From Xiphias gladius (taxonomy: Eukaryota > Chordata > Actinopteri > Istiophoriformes > Xiphiidae), in NCBI RefSeq assembly GCF_016859285.1, contig NC_053405.1, positions 6,299,760 to 6,363,759 of the forward strand: a DNA stretch of 64,000 nucleotides, in the 5' to 3' direction. Under the pieces are notes generated by a model, which saw only the letters and a program-made list of their open reading frames with translations, did not search any database and was not told the origin of the DNA. Position numbers and translations under genes: made by a program. Below are positions 25,130 to 38,870 of the stretch, piece after piece. The stretch's first letter is position 1, and every line of letters begins with the position of its first letter.

Positions 25130-26441
25130 GCAAACGTGACCAAAGCAACCTAAACACTGACACTTCAACTGTATGAAAAATATACTGTAACCGTACCCAC
25201 TTTTACATTGTCAATAGTGTTATCTACCATCCAGATTAAAACCAATTGAAATCCACGAAGGGATGCTTGGGTTCATTTGAAAGGGCTGTGTAGAAGAGGC
25301 CTGCCTCAGACAAAAAAGGCCGGGAACCAGTGCTATACATCATTAATGCTATGAAGAGGAAAAGATGGGGGGCATTTGGGGTGGGTTATCGCCCCTTATC
25401 TCCGTTTTGAGTGCTTTCCCTGACTCGCAAGCATTTCGCGCAGGTTTTACACTGCTCACTACACAACATGTTCCGACATGGAATTAGTGAGAAGGAAACA
25501 TTCATGGCTGAGCACGTGAACACGGTACATTTAGCTCAGGAATCTTCGGCACTCAACGTGTCAGTTGATTCCCCGTCCGAATATCGATAGAAAAATTGAA
25601 GTTATTTCGCCCCAGCGTCCTTTATGGTCAAGTTCAGCTGATGTGAGATGATGAAATTTCAAACTGGAGCTTATAATGGTGACCATGCCTATCATCATAA
25701 TTGGTCTTGCTCAATAATAAAAGTGTTTGGTGGTGCTGGTCTGCTCCCAGGTATAATTGTACGTAATTTCTACTGAAAAAAAGAGCACATGTGCTCAGCA
25801 ATGCTCCACTGTAGAAGTAAAGTAACCTTAATATGAAGATGTTATCAAATAATCGACGTTTTTCAATTTTTCCAGTGTGCTCATATTCCACTCCAGCAAA
25901 TCATGCGGCAGTGGCAGTTGATAAGGCAGTAATTTGAGGTTTAATGGACAGTTTGGCCTATCCAGCCAGTACTCTGGATATGATGCTTTAATTTGCGGCT
26001 AAAAAAAAAAAAAAAAGGATAATTTTGCTCTGCAGCTGTTCCTGAGCCACTCCACAATCTACTCTCCCCATTTTTTCCACATGCTCTTATTTATTTTGCA
26101 AACCAAATGGAGTCAGCCGAGTGATCAATGCACTCTTCCTCTAACTTTTTTATTCACAACATCGGCCGCTGGCTTCTCTGGCTTTTTTGGCAGGTCATTT
26201 GGCTGGAAGAAATATTCAGTGTCTCAATTGCCGCGAGCCCCTGGAAGAACCGCAACATGCCTTAGCTGTATTTTTCCTTAATTTTCGAAAACCTTCTTAC
26301 TCCTGTTCAGGGTCACATGGAGCTGGAGGCCTAGCCTAGCAGGCGCTGGGTGGAAGGAGGAGATACGCCGCTGATATGCAGGTGCCCAATCCAACGCTCA
26401 GGCTCAGTTTGACACCTGTGGGCAATCGCTTATTCATTCTT

Positions 26442-26472
<31 letters not shown>

Positions 26473-29279
26473 TTGATGTCCAGTAATCCAGTACGTTTGT
26501 GCTGGGCAATTGTAAAATATTCTGGCCTGTGAAGGTTTTGTCGGTAGGCTGAAAGCTGCTCCACATCTCTGCCCAGTCACCCTTGTAATGAAAACAAACA
26601 CAGCCTCAAGGTGTTACTTATCAAACTAGATTTATAAAGCAAGGTCAGACGAGGGAAGAGAAAACAACAGTCTGTAAAAGTGACATCAGTATTCATGTTT
26701 CCTTCGGCCCATCCTTGGGTAGGTTTACAAACAACACCTTTCTTAATTCCATTTTTTGTATTCCAGGAAAACACTGGCCTCTCCTGAATTTCTCCTCAGT
26801 TGTATTTATTATTGATTTATTTATGATTTATTCAGGATGAATTACTTTTAGATAAAGCTCACTGTTTTGGATCAGACAACAAACCTCCTATGGCCGACTT
26901 ACAGGAACGTTGTTGCGATCCGCAGCCTTTTCCGGCTGCACGACTCTGCGCGCCGGACATTGTCTCTGGCTAATGTCATCACAAACCCTCATCATCTGAT
27001 AACGAGCCTCACCCAAAAATCTGCTTGTCAAAAAGAAAACCAAGATAACACGACGTGACTACAGCTCTTTGATTGACTTCGATGGGAAGTGAGTAGGTGT
27101 TGTTTATCAGCAGGACAGTTAAATCTGAATCTTTTACTCCCCTCCTCCAGACACAGTTAAAGGCCCCGATGTGAGGGATTCAGCTCTTAAGGGATTCCTA
27201 CAGATAGCCGTTTCCCCTCCATTTAGCCCCTATTGCTTTTATATTTAAGTGCCTGCCTTATACTACTGTATGTATGCAAGCTGTTTCTAGACAGGCATAA
27301 CATCCATTTAACCGCAGTTATAGGATATCCTCACAGGTGCTTCACTGATCGGAGCTTTGGCAGCAGCTGCTGAGTTTCTTGCTTCCACGCTGAACGTTTA
27401 ATTTTGTCACCCGCTAAAAGATTATAATAATGATGATAATGACGATGATCAGTCTAGCGTGTTGCATCGGACAACGAATTCAACAATGGTGACGATCCAT
27501 TGGAAAAACACGACACGCCATTAATACAAACACAAACATACATGTAGAGTCTAAAGGAGTGAAGGTAAAAAGTTGGATAGATAACAGTTAGCCCGACAGT
27601 TAACCAACAGTTACTTACAATGTTGTTTTAACAACACATTAGCCTCATACAGCTTGTGTAACGGCTAACTTGATGGGCAGTAAACTGAAGGCTGAAGAAC
27701 TAAACGACCAAAAGCCCAAATCAACAATCACAAAGGCATCTGCGTAAAAGACGTCCCTCCATATTTGCTTGGGCACAGATCTGACAAATGTAACGATAAT
27801 GTAACATGTTGTGGGTGCTGTGTGTGCTCCATATCCCTAAAGCCGCGCTCAGACTACAGGAGTTTTAAAATACGAACCGATTTTGAAAGCAGGTGGCATC
27901 ACGCATATAAAGAGAAGCTCCATCTTCTCTCATATCTCAAACACGCACACATTACAAGGTTTTGAAAATAACGGCCCAACACACACTACAGGGTATTATT
28001 AAGATTATCGTGCCAGAGGGAACAATCGGGGAGTACTGCAAAACCTCACATGACCTCCCGGGCACTGTTGTGCAACAACTTGCCGTAACGTTAGCAATAC
28101 TTTGCAGTGAGCAAGAACAAAAGCCAGAAGGCTAAACGAGTCTGGATGAGAAAATGGCTGGGGAGATGCAGTCAGCACGGGTTGGCTATTCTTCAGGGAG
28201 AACTGGAGGCGAGATTCTAGTACCTGTCAACAGTAATATGCTAGCTAACGTTAGCCTCAAGGGCTAGAGTGTTTACTGATGCTTGACGACACCGTCAGCT
28301 GCTCCGGGACTAATGCAAGCTTGCAACGCTAACGTTTAGCTAGTTCAAAGGCAATTACTGGCCACTGTTGCAATGTAGAATTGTGTTGGCATGATGAAAA
28401 TAAACCATCGGCACTACTGTGAAAAAAAATCAAGTGTTAACGTGTTCCAAAAAAAGAGGCAGGTGTATGTAGCTGTAACAGCGGTGACCAGCAAGTAACA
28501 TTAGTAGTGTAGACAGAGAGTGTTTTTATTTAACACAAATAAGTGTTTTTCCCAAATTGCCTAATTATTTCCTATAAGTACAATTTGCGATTTGAAGACT
28601 GCTCTCACCCCCTCGAAGCATTGGCCTCAGTGGCTCATTATATCGTAAACAAGCAGAGGAAAAACAGTCAGTGATTCAGTTGGATACACAAACAGAAAGA
28701 TAGATGCCCAGACAGATGTTTCTAGGGAGGATAAATATAGGTCTCATCTCATGATGAAGAGATTCTGTTGTTGTTGCGTTGTTGGCAAGCTCAGTTTTCT
28801 TTGAATGGAGAGGTTACTTTCAATTTGTCATCCTCTGTGTACATTAAAGTCCCCCCCCCCCCATTAAAATACCTGATACCTGAATTTAATTTGGGTAAAA
28901 GCTTATGTGAAGACAGTATTGAACTTCTGAACATCTTGATAAAGGATTCCATAGCATTTACATAGAGAATATCATTTGTGTAATATGTATTTTGCTACTT
29001 AAATTTAAGAATTTGATAGAATCTCACTGGTTATATCACACGGTTGATCTGCATCCATCCATTCATCCTATAAATGGGAATTAAAACATGAAGAATTAGA
29101 GGTCTCCTGTGGTCTGTAAAAAAATGATTTTAACCAAATTAGGTTAAAGAAAATATCACAAAAATGATATGTAACTATAAATCCTGTCCATTTAATACAA
29201 TCTAATTTGTTTTAGCCAAAGCCCAAGAAGAATGAAGCCATTTAATTCTAAAACCAGAAATGTTTTCACCTATTAAACT
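25130..29279. other. Gene-poor block
   Basis: No supported coding sequence. About 27,840-28,060 (GCGCTCAGACTACAGGAGTT onward) may be a decayed interspersed repeat. A (C)12 run lies near 28,850. Confidence 0.5.
26437..26471. repeat. (TTC)n microsatellite
   Basis: About 11 tandem TTC units. Confidence 0.95.
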
Positions 29280-30440
29280 ATAATGAAAGCTCCATATTAA
29301 TGAACCGACTGCAACAAAAGTCAGTACAGCCTTCAATATTGATTCTTTTAGTTCTTAAATATTTTGTATTTCCATCTTTATTTTTGATGACAGATTCGAT
29401 CCTCCTGGGCATGGACGATACCAGTATTGTACAAATCTGTGGAGAGATGTTCTTCCTCACAGATGTTTCTTTTCAGCTGCTCTTTGATGGAGGGGTTTTG
29501 TTCCTCTACCTTCCACTTTAAAATACTTCAGAGGGTGTTCTATCGGATTCAGGTCAGGGGAAATACTTGGCCAATGTCATAGTTTTGACTTTTTTTATTC
29601 CTTACAGGAACAAAGTGTGTTTTCCGTGTGTTCGGGGTCATCATCATGTTGGAAAATCCCTCTCCTGCCAAGCTTCTTTAGACTGGGAGTCAGTCTTTTA
29701 ATTCAATATTTGGGTACACAAACTTGCATTCACAGGGCTATCTATAAACGCTGTATGTCATCTCCCCTACACCTTTTGCACTCATGCAGCCCCATGCCAG
29801 CACACTCCCTCCACCAAGTGGCTGATCCAATTTATTTTGGTTTCATCTGACCAAAGAATGTGCTGTCAGTGTTCATCAAGCCTCTTTTCATGTTCTTTGT
29901 CAAAATTTAATCTTGCCGTTATGTGCCAGTTTTGTGAGCAATGGCTTTCCTGGACTCTGTCTGTGGAGGCTGACATCATGCAATGTCCTTCACACTGTCT
30001 GATCAGTCACTGAAAGACCAGTTTCCACAGATTTTCCTTGTCCCAAGTCCGAAGCACTTACCCATCGGTTTTTCAATGCATGGTTGCACAAATAGCGAAT
30101 AGGGCGTGGCGTCACTTTTAGAGGATAGCCACTGTTCCTTCTGTTATCTGTAATAAGGCTCCTCCTATACCTCCTGTCATGCTCTTGTGTTGTAAGTCTC
30201 ACGGTCTGGTTTCTTACTGGTTCAGAAAGTTCCTTACCACGTGAAGCCGTGCCGTATTAGACGCAACCCAGGCCAAAACTGAGAAAGCTGTGGTGTTCCA
30301 GGGTTGTTTTTTGACCTTGTTTATGCAGCTCGCCTTAAATGGAATCACTTTTGTTGCAGTGATCACAGGTGTATTCACTTTTGTTGCACTGAGGGTGCAC
30401 TTCGGTGCTCCTATATTCAATGTAGTCTATCTAACCGGTT
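29280..30440 (-). pseudogene. Decayed Tc1/mariner-family transposase
   Basis: The minus strand shows broken transposase frames typical of Tc1-like elements. LWSDETKINWIS (29,820-29,855) carries the second acidic residue of the DDE triad in its usual WSDE context. A tail resembling NPSIKEQLKRNI and a more N-terminal block (about 30,000-30,200) with RWVSASDLGQGKSVETG also fit. The frames are interrupted by stops and shifts, so the copy is dead. The terminal repeats could not be defined exactly, so the ends given are approximate. Confidence 0.75.
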
Positions 30441-33400
30441 TGTTTTTAACTGTACCTAAGATCAAGTATGCTACACTTCAACTAAAAAATTGTACAACTA
30501 TTGTAAGGTGTTACAATTTTGAATCATTTAACATTTTAGTTTAGAAACTCCATTCACTCCATTCACCTCCATTGTTGCGCTGCTACTCTGTATATCTATG
30601 TACTATATATGTCTAAACCCTCGTAAATAAAACAAGTGTGGTATCTTCATGGCTAGATACCACCAGGGGTAATTGAGAATTCTTTTCAGACAAACTTACC
30701 TCAGTTTTAAGGAGAAAGCAGCTGAAGCGAAATTGAAGCTACCTTGACATACTGCACTATCCTCCCATCCCTCCTAAGGACTCCAATTGAGATTTACTCT
30801 AAAATCCCATCTCTGCCAAAAGAAAATATCTCTCTATTCCAGTGATCTCTCTGTGTAAACACCAGTGTTTGCAGTGGGAGAGGGAGAGAAAGCTAGAGAG
30901 AGAAAGAGAGGGGTCGTGAAGTAGTGTTTACTGCTTTTTGAATCTGTGAGCTACTGTATGCTTTTGATTTTCAAAGACGGTCATCAGTACTGTTGAAAGG
31001 AAGAAAGCAAATCGATTTGAGGCAGGAAATGGACTGTGCTAAATTGAAATAGACAGAAAAATTCTCCTGTAATTATAACTGTGTTCAATTAGCCTTAACA
31101 TGATTGCTGAAGGGCCCAAGTTCTTTGTAGTTTAAGCAATAGGAGCTGAAGTGAGACGGTTGTGTCTGCACGTAGATTACCCTTAGAGCAGCACATTTAA
31201 AGACAACTTAGTAAACGAGTAAAAAACCCTAGGGCAAGTCTGTCCCTGCAAAACCTGGACTTATAGCCACCGAAAGCACAGGCTTCAGGGGTGTGAGACT
31301 GTTCGAATTTCATTCCGGTAAGTGTTTCACCCAGCCGACATTGATCTTTAGTGTGTGAGCAAGGGGAACACGTGTATTGCAGTACTATTTGCGCACCTAG
31401 GAGGAGGTGAAGCTCCCCAGAAAGCTGCGGGGTATTGAGGGTGTTGTGGAGCATGATATTAGGGCCAGCGCTTCCCACCGAGAGGCCTCTGAGCCGTAAC
31501 AACCTGCAAGCACTACCAGTCCAGTAGCTGTGACAGACGGGGCCTCTGAGCTGAAACAAGACATAGAAAATAACACAAGAGAGTTAGTGTTCCCGTCTGA
31601 ACAGACACCCATCATTAATTACGTTCACAGAGGACTATTCTGAATCAGGGATTCATTTAGTCTCAGTGAAGGAAACCTTCTCCACACTGGAGGAGGTCGT
31701 ACTCGTACTGTCTGTTGCCATTTTACAAGGAGAACCGTTGAGCTTGTGGTCCGTCCTCATTATCACCAGGCGTGTTGCTTCCAATTAAGGACTGAATTGT
31801 GGTTGTTTCCCATATCACACTCTGGTGAGTAGAGCAACAGTCTAATAAATGCCTTGGACCTAGTTTTTTTTTCTGCCTCCTTCGGGTCTTTTGGACATTA
31901 AGCATTGTGCAGATTCCTTGTTCGCCCTCATGTAGGCCCTAATAAACCATGACTGTGATGTTTCCCTGAACTGAACCTAGAGGTTATCAACTGCCCAAAA
32001 TTCATAGAGACAGACTGAAAGACAATCGGTCCAGACTGACGAAGCAAAAGCCGAGACATCCCAGCTTTTTGTCTCTGGTATGGGTAAAGCACCCAAAACT
32101 CCGCATCCAACAATTTCCATCGCGAAACTCAATGGAAACTCTTGGTAAATGAATCCAACATTCTCACTGCAAATTCTGGGAAAAAGCTAGTAAGTAGACT
32201 GTGAGTCAAGATACTGTGTCTAATCATTCAGGTTATTTTTTTCAGAATTGAGAAAGCTTCTTTGGAGCCACAAAAGACATTATACAACTGTTTTCACAGG
32301 CCGAAAAGTACTTCCAGTAACTAGTAAACTTATCTTGATGTGTAAAGCTGGGCAGACACTGTATGAATTAAGCCCAAAATTTAAACCCGAATTTATCACC
32401 CTCCCCCCGACTAATTTTAGAATCAGACAAATTTCTTTCAGATGTTTTCTGCACAAGAGACAAGCTTTATTGTCCATAATTTTAGCGGTTCGGCATTTGG
32501 TGAAGTTATTGCACTTCAGTAACCCCAGCCAAATTTGCAAGCAGCATTACATCACTTAGCCCTCATCCTAAAAGACCTTTCTCTTGTGACATCAAACATC
32601 AAACAAACTTTTTGAAAACGTCTTGCTTACGTTAAGCCGGTTTTGTTTTACATTTTTTTTCCCATCCTACTTATAATACGAGGACTTACTAGTTCTACAG
32701 TGAAATACAAGAACAATGCTGTTTTCCTTATTTCCACATCTCCTACATGGATCATCAATTGTTGAAGTCGCTGGTTTTTTTTCTTCCTGGGACTTCAAGG
32801 TTTACCCTCACTCTTTTCACACGATCACATGTATCATTCACATATTTAAGACATTTTTACAGGATTCTTATTTTACAACGAGTCAGCTAGAAACATCAAA
32901 AAGTCAACAGCGTTTTCCACCAACACTAATGCAGCCTACGTTAGCTTACTTATCTAACTAACGACCACTGATAAAATCTGCTTGCAGCACTTGCCATTTC
33001 AGATGGGAAAATCAGTGGTTGTCAGCTAGAAATGATACGTCTGCTTCTGTGTACCTCTGCCTGGAATCAAGGACTTACTGTTTCAAAAATTACTATGAAT
33101 TGTGATGGCAAATCTGCCACCATTATCACTGTAAACTGCGCATGCGCCATGCGAGAACAGAAATCTTGAAAGACAACGGCAGAAGCAGACTATGAAGAAA
33201 TAGTTACTAAGATGTAGCCTGCTGTAATAGTTTGAGGATCTTGGCCTATTAAAGTAAATAAATTTTATGCATTTTTGGCAATTAGTATTTTCTAATAATG
33301 TTATTTCATTGTAACCCTGGGTAATAACATAACTGCTTGCTCCTATTGCTTTAAATACGGCCCCAGGCTAGATATCCCCAGTAAAACGAGGCTTCCTGCT

Positions 33401-36400
33401 CAGGAATGTAATTTATTTTTCTTGGCTGCCCTCTCTCCTCTTTCTCACCCTACCATCCGAGCTATTTTCTCCACACAGCACTTGTTTGTTGAAGAGGATA
33501 AATCTTTCATCTTAGTCAATCACCTGCTGACAGATGGAGAGCTGATCGACCGTGCTGATCTACTGAGACAGAGAGAATATACATACCTGAAGTGAGGGGC
33601 AGCAGGAGATTTGTCCGTTCAGAGGTCTGGTGTTTCAAAACTTCCTTCACAACGAAATAAAAAAGCTTTTTCCCCAGTCCAAAGTGAAGAAGATATCTCA
33701 TAGATCATAATTCTTTTTTCTGCTCTCTGACGTTGATTTTACAGTATCGACTTGAAGCCTTGCCATTATTTTCTCTGACATGAAACTGGTGTTTTCATGT
33801 TCCCTGCATCACCCTGTTCGTGGCGTATGGCATGACAGATGAAACAGACTTAATGGAAGCACAGATGATGAAACATTGTACAACAGGATCTGTGTGGAAG
33901 GACAAAGGGCTTTTTTTACGCCTTGACACCGAGCTCCAAACTGTCAAATCCTTTTCGCTGATTCCTCTTCAGCCTTATCACACGACACTGCTCGGTCTCA
34001 ATCTAGACTGACTCCAGTGTTCACATCTAGGCTGAATGTGAAGCACCCCACCAGACAAAGTACCCCATTTCCCGCAGCCACTTCCCCTATGGCCACAAAA
34101 TGTCAAGCTACCATTTACCAATTTAGCTTCTTTGTGGGCATGCTGCAGCCCCTCAGTGTAAATGTGTTTCCAAACTAGCTGTAGAGGAGCGCATTACTTT
34201 GCTGTAATGAGATCCCCCTCAATAACCAGAAATCTGCATGTTTACACGCTGGACTGTTTGAAAAACCTGCCGCTGATAGTCTCCTGGAGATAATAAAATA
34301 TGGAGGAGGTTAATGTTTCTCCTGACACTGCAGAGTGGTGATGGAAACATTTGTCCATCAGTGACCCTTGCATGAATATATATAATTGCCTAATGTTGAT
34401 TTAGGTACATTAACTTTTCTTTCGTTATTGTTTCACTACATTAAACATGTCTTTCTTCTCAGATATGTTTTTATCTCCTAACCTTCAGATTTATAAGTTC
34501 TATATGGAAGCACATTCCTGCCAGGAAAGGAAGAAAAAAAAAAATGTCAGTAATGTCAGTAATGCCAAAATTAAAAAATACTCACAGGAAGTCAATCTTA
34601 TGAAATAGTAAATTCAGATTTCGGTTGTTTGAGTAAAAAAACTATGATTATAAAAAATTATAAGGCGATAATTGTATATAATAAGGACTTAATATATCAT
34701 ACATTTGATTTATTTAAATAAATTTGATTGCCCGAGTATATTTCTTCACTTTTCTTGCTTTTTTCTTTTCCTAATGGAAATGGGCCTCCACTTCTCCACA
34801 GTGAGCAATGGTGTAACATGACACTCTCTGCAGTGCTCCTCACCTGTTTTACATACTTCTAATTTATATTCCCCCTTGGACTAATTATGCATTCAATATT
34901 CTTTTCCAATTGTGGAATTAATTCATTAGCTGACTTGAAATCAGAAATCCAGATTGTGTACAATAATGGCAACACTATTAAAAAAAAAAAAAAAAATCAT
35001 AAGCATATCATCCTCTACAATTTTGTGCACTGTGGAATCCATATAAACACTTTCATTTTATCCAGGGAGTTAAGCTGCAATCTTGAAGATTTTCATTTAA
35101 ATAAATGTCTGTTAAGTCACTATCGCCAAATAATTAAAGTATTGCTATATTTATATATTTGCAATATTACGAACTGGGTGTCTGTGGGGACATTGTCAGA
35201 AAAACTGCTGTTACTGCTAATGCAAACTGACCGTTTAATATTGCTGCAGCTTCACGTTAAAAGCATTTAAATGCGGAAACATGCCTTGACTTTTATCATG
35301 AAGTAATCAAACAATATGCAAGAATATGTGTTTGTCAGTGAGCTTATCACTTACTGTTATCATTCATCAGAAAGACTAGACAAGCGGTCATTTTTGAGCA
35401 GTTTTTTGGACAGCGGATCAGTTTGCGACATTGCAGGGAGCGATGGAACAGAAGGGAGCAGCCACAGTGAGCTGTTAGACGAGGAGGTGCAGGCGACAGG
35501 CCGCACACCTCCAACTTCTCCGCCAGATAACCGGCTCCTTTCGATGTGCCCTACTGTGGGTGGACTCATGCCGTGTGCGGCATAAAAATCAGATCACGGT
35601 TGCTCCCAGAATGATGGAAAAGGGCCGATTATTGTCTGACTTCTTTACTGAAACGACAATAGTTTGTTTTGCTGCCCCAAGAATTGTGTGAACTGTAGTG
35701 TTAAACCGTACTTACTGTTACCACCAGTAACTACAGGTGTGGCCACATCAGCCAGGACTGAAATCTTCCAGATTGCCACTTTAAATAAGCTTGATGAATG
35801 AAGGAATGAATGAATGAATATAAAAGAGGATCTCTGCAAATGTCGACCTCCATTCTCCTGACAAACCACTGCACGGTCCCAAAAACATAGATGTAAGGTA
35901 CACTTGTTGTGGATAAAGTGCATACAATATCAGATATCAAATAAAAATTTAAATTATGTGGACTTATATGGCCAAAAAGTAAAAGGCCCACGGACATCCG
36001 GACATTACACCCTGTGATGGAAAGCCTGTGAGCTGCTGGAAGAAGGTTTCGGGAGACGCGGATGTCTTAACCAGAAGCATTTATAGACTGATGATTGATG
36101 CGCCGAGGAGAAGAGAGACGAGCAATACAAACGTTAACAAGCTAACCAGTGTAATGCCAACCCCAGATCTGAAGGAATCCTTCCTGGTAACATTTAACCC
36201 TAAAACTACATCATACTGCATGTTCAAATGAGGTTATTCTTCATGGGACTGCATCACATCCATACGTGTGAAGATTCTATTGGGTATCTAATCCTGAACA
36301 CTAACTCATGTTCTTACCTAACTCACGTCACATACCCCAGTGACCTCTGTCGCAATGAGACTAACTGACCATGACACGCAGAGACACGGGCCGTTTGTTC

Positions 36401-36479
36401 TGTCTGTCTTGACTTATTCCATGTCGAACGTCACACTTCTATGGCGGCTACCCACAAGATTTTGGAACCTGGCTGCATC
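30441..36479. other. Gene-poor block
   Basis: No supported gene. About 32,335-32,560 looks like a decayed repeat (GCTGGGCAGACACTGTATGA onward). About 34,090-34,390 is unique sequence that could be a conserved element. (GAAT)n occurs near 35,800-35,818. A 35,316-35,585 frame is discussed under findings. Confidence 0.5.
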
Positions 36480-36700
36480 GATTTGATCCCTTTCATCCAC
36501 AAGAGCATCGGTGGGGATGGGCGCTAATGTATGGGCGATAAGGTCTGGCTAACAGTCGGCAATCCAGTTCATTCCAAATGCGTTGAATGGGGCTGAGGTC
36601 AGGGCTCTGCGCAGGCCAGTCAAGTCCTTCCACAGCAAACTCAGAAAAACCATTTTCTTTAAAGCACACTGTTCTCTAAAATATCAGTCTGCATAGGATT
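36480..36700. mobile_element. Tc1-like element fragment
   Basis: The stretch GGTCAGGGCTCTGCGCAGGC, with flanking words such as CCAGTCAAGTCCTTCCACA, matches a very common segment of fish Tc1-like transposons that I recognise. Only part of the element remains. Limits are approximate. Confidence 0.6.
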
Positions 36701-37339
36701 CCCCTTAAATCAAACAAATTGGGACAAAACCTGAAAGTATGTAGACGGGAGTGAGAAGAGATTGAAGGACTAGACATGAGTGAGCTCATGCTGGTATGTT
36801 AGTCTGCTTATTCATGAAGCATACTTCATCATGAATTAATGACCAAGCTGGGGAGTATCTCCCATGCTAAAGGCTGGTGTCGAGAACCGTTGTTCTTCAT
36901 AGTAATGGTGGATCATTATCCACCTGCATCATCTGTAACAGGCTGATGAGGGGCTGCGTTAGTAATGAGTTTCTCAGTGAGAGAAAGCAAGGCATTTCGA
37001 GGTTTTTCTTTCCATGTTTCCAAACGGCCCTCTCTTAAGTATAATGTCTCATTAATTCTGGGTCTGGCCTTGGCTCTGTCTAATTCTCACTTGACCCTAT
37101 TTGAACTTGACTTTTTGAACCTGACTGATAAAAGCTAATGTTGTAAATCTCCAAGAACTGTATCACATGGGGCACGTTTGGGGCCTCAGTGAGCTTCACC
37201 TTTTTTTTCCTGCAGAAGCATGGAAATGGATAAATCCTCAGGCTCACATGAAATGGTAAATGCACATCATTTGGATGCATAGAGCTCTTATGGATCATGA
37301 AAAGGCTCTTTATGGTGCTGATAGTCTGACCTCCAGACG

Positions 37340-38045
37340 GAGAGTATGGGTGTGAGCCTGCCATTGGCTGCGTATATCGCGAAGCATTCTCCTGCCCTTC
37401 TGCTATGCGTGTGTTACCGTTTTGAAAAATCCCCTTCTCTACGGGAAACAACAACGGCAGAACTAGCGACCCACATGCTGAAAATGGCAAGTTTTGACGA
37501 AGATTTGGATCGTGCAGTAAGGCAGGCCATGTTTGGTTGTTTTGGCGAATGGTCGTCAAGAGCAGCAAAGAATATGTTTACAACATTTGCAGTCTAACAG
37601 GGACGTTCTAGCATGTTTGCCCACCTGTTATGGAAAAAGTTTCATTTTCCAAGCAGTGAGCTAGCGAGGGCAAACACAGAGAGATTGCGTGAAAATGCCA
37701 TGGTTTTGGTAGTGTCCCCCTTGGTCGCAGTAATGGAGGACCAAAAACCAAAAGGGGGGGGTCCAAGCCCACGCCAGGCGAGAAATTAATTAGCCTTTTT
37801 GCACACAGTGCATGCAATGCACAAAAAAAACACAAAACAAGTTCCTTTGCTTTATTTTGGCGGGCGCGCTCTGATGACATCCTGATGCAAGACGCTCAAG
37901 ACCACTGCGAAAAAAAGAAACAAACACAAGTCATTTTTTTTTTTTCCCCCTATAGCAGAATGAAAATTGGAGGCAGCCAGTCCATTCTCCAGCTCTGACT
38001 CAGCGCTGTGGAGATAGGTCTGGCTATGCGAGACTATGGTGTTGT
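37340..38045. repeat. Probable composite interspersed repeat
   Basis: Ends with AGGTCTGGCTATGCGAGACT (about 38,017-38,036), a terminal motif I recognise from fish repeats. The left part (ACGAAGATTTGGATCGTGCA) reads open briefly but resembles repeat sequence more than a gene. Limits approximate. Confidence 0.45.
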
Positions 38046-38409
38046 GGACAGAATGAAATCCTTTCACAATCCCTACAAGCTCCTTCTACTCAAGGCCCAC
38101 CTGCAGTGTAATAAATTGGTGTGAAACTGTGGTGATGGTGTCCACCAACACCTCCCACTGAGAAGAGAGTCATTTGAGCTCAGGTATACCCCTTTATTGG
38201 CACCGCCTGTCAGATTTGTTAATTTCAATTGATTTTGAAAGAGGATGTTAAGTAATACTATATAAAAGTGGATATTTTGTAATATAAGAGAGTATTAAAA
38301 GTAATTGTTGATTTTTAGGTCGGCTCGGTTGAGTTTGCAGTACTGCCCCAACCATACTAGGAGTGGCAGAAGCTAGACCTTTTACCATCCATTAGTTTTA
38401 AGTGTTTTA

Positions 38410-38870
38410 GTTTTAGTCTTTTTTTAGACATTACTTTTTGCTAGTTATTTCAACTCTCTGTTACCTTTGGTAGTTGTTTCAACTGTCTTGTCTGTGACCT
38501 TTGGTAGTTGTTTCAACTGTTTATCCATTACATTTAGCTAATTATTTCTGCTGCTTTATACAATACTTCTAGCAAATGGTTTCAGCTATCATCCATTACT
38601 TTTAGCTAACTGACTCAACTGTTTATCCATTACTTTTAACGATTTTAACTGTTTCTCTGTTAAGTTTAGTGAGGCATTTTAATTATTGTATATAATAAAC
38701 CATTTAGCAATTACTCTTAGTTAATTAATTCAATTGTTTATTCAGTACTTTGAGCTATTTATTTCAAATGTGTATCTGTTAAGTGTAGCTAAGAATTTCG
38801 ACTGTGTATAACTTAAATCATTTAAACCATTTAGCAATTACTTTTAGTGCACTATTTTGACCTTGCAGCT
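38410..38870 (+). repeat. Degenerate minisatellite, unit about 35-45 bases
   Basis: Repeated words such as TTTCAACTGTTTATCCATTA and CTTTTAGCTAACTGACTCAA recur roughly every 40 bases with many substitutions. The flanks, with GTACCCCTGGTTGGGAATCA at about 39,165, resemble the ends of a larger fish repeat that hosts this array. Confidence 0.6.

Noticed and set aside
31197-31559. 120-codon minus-strand frame
   Set aside because: No recognisable motif, no codon bias and no splice partners; likely chance or old repeat.
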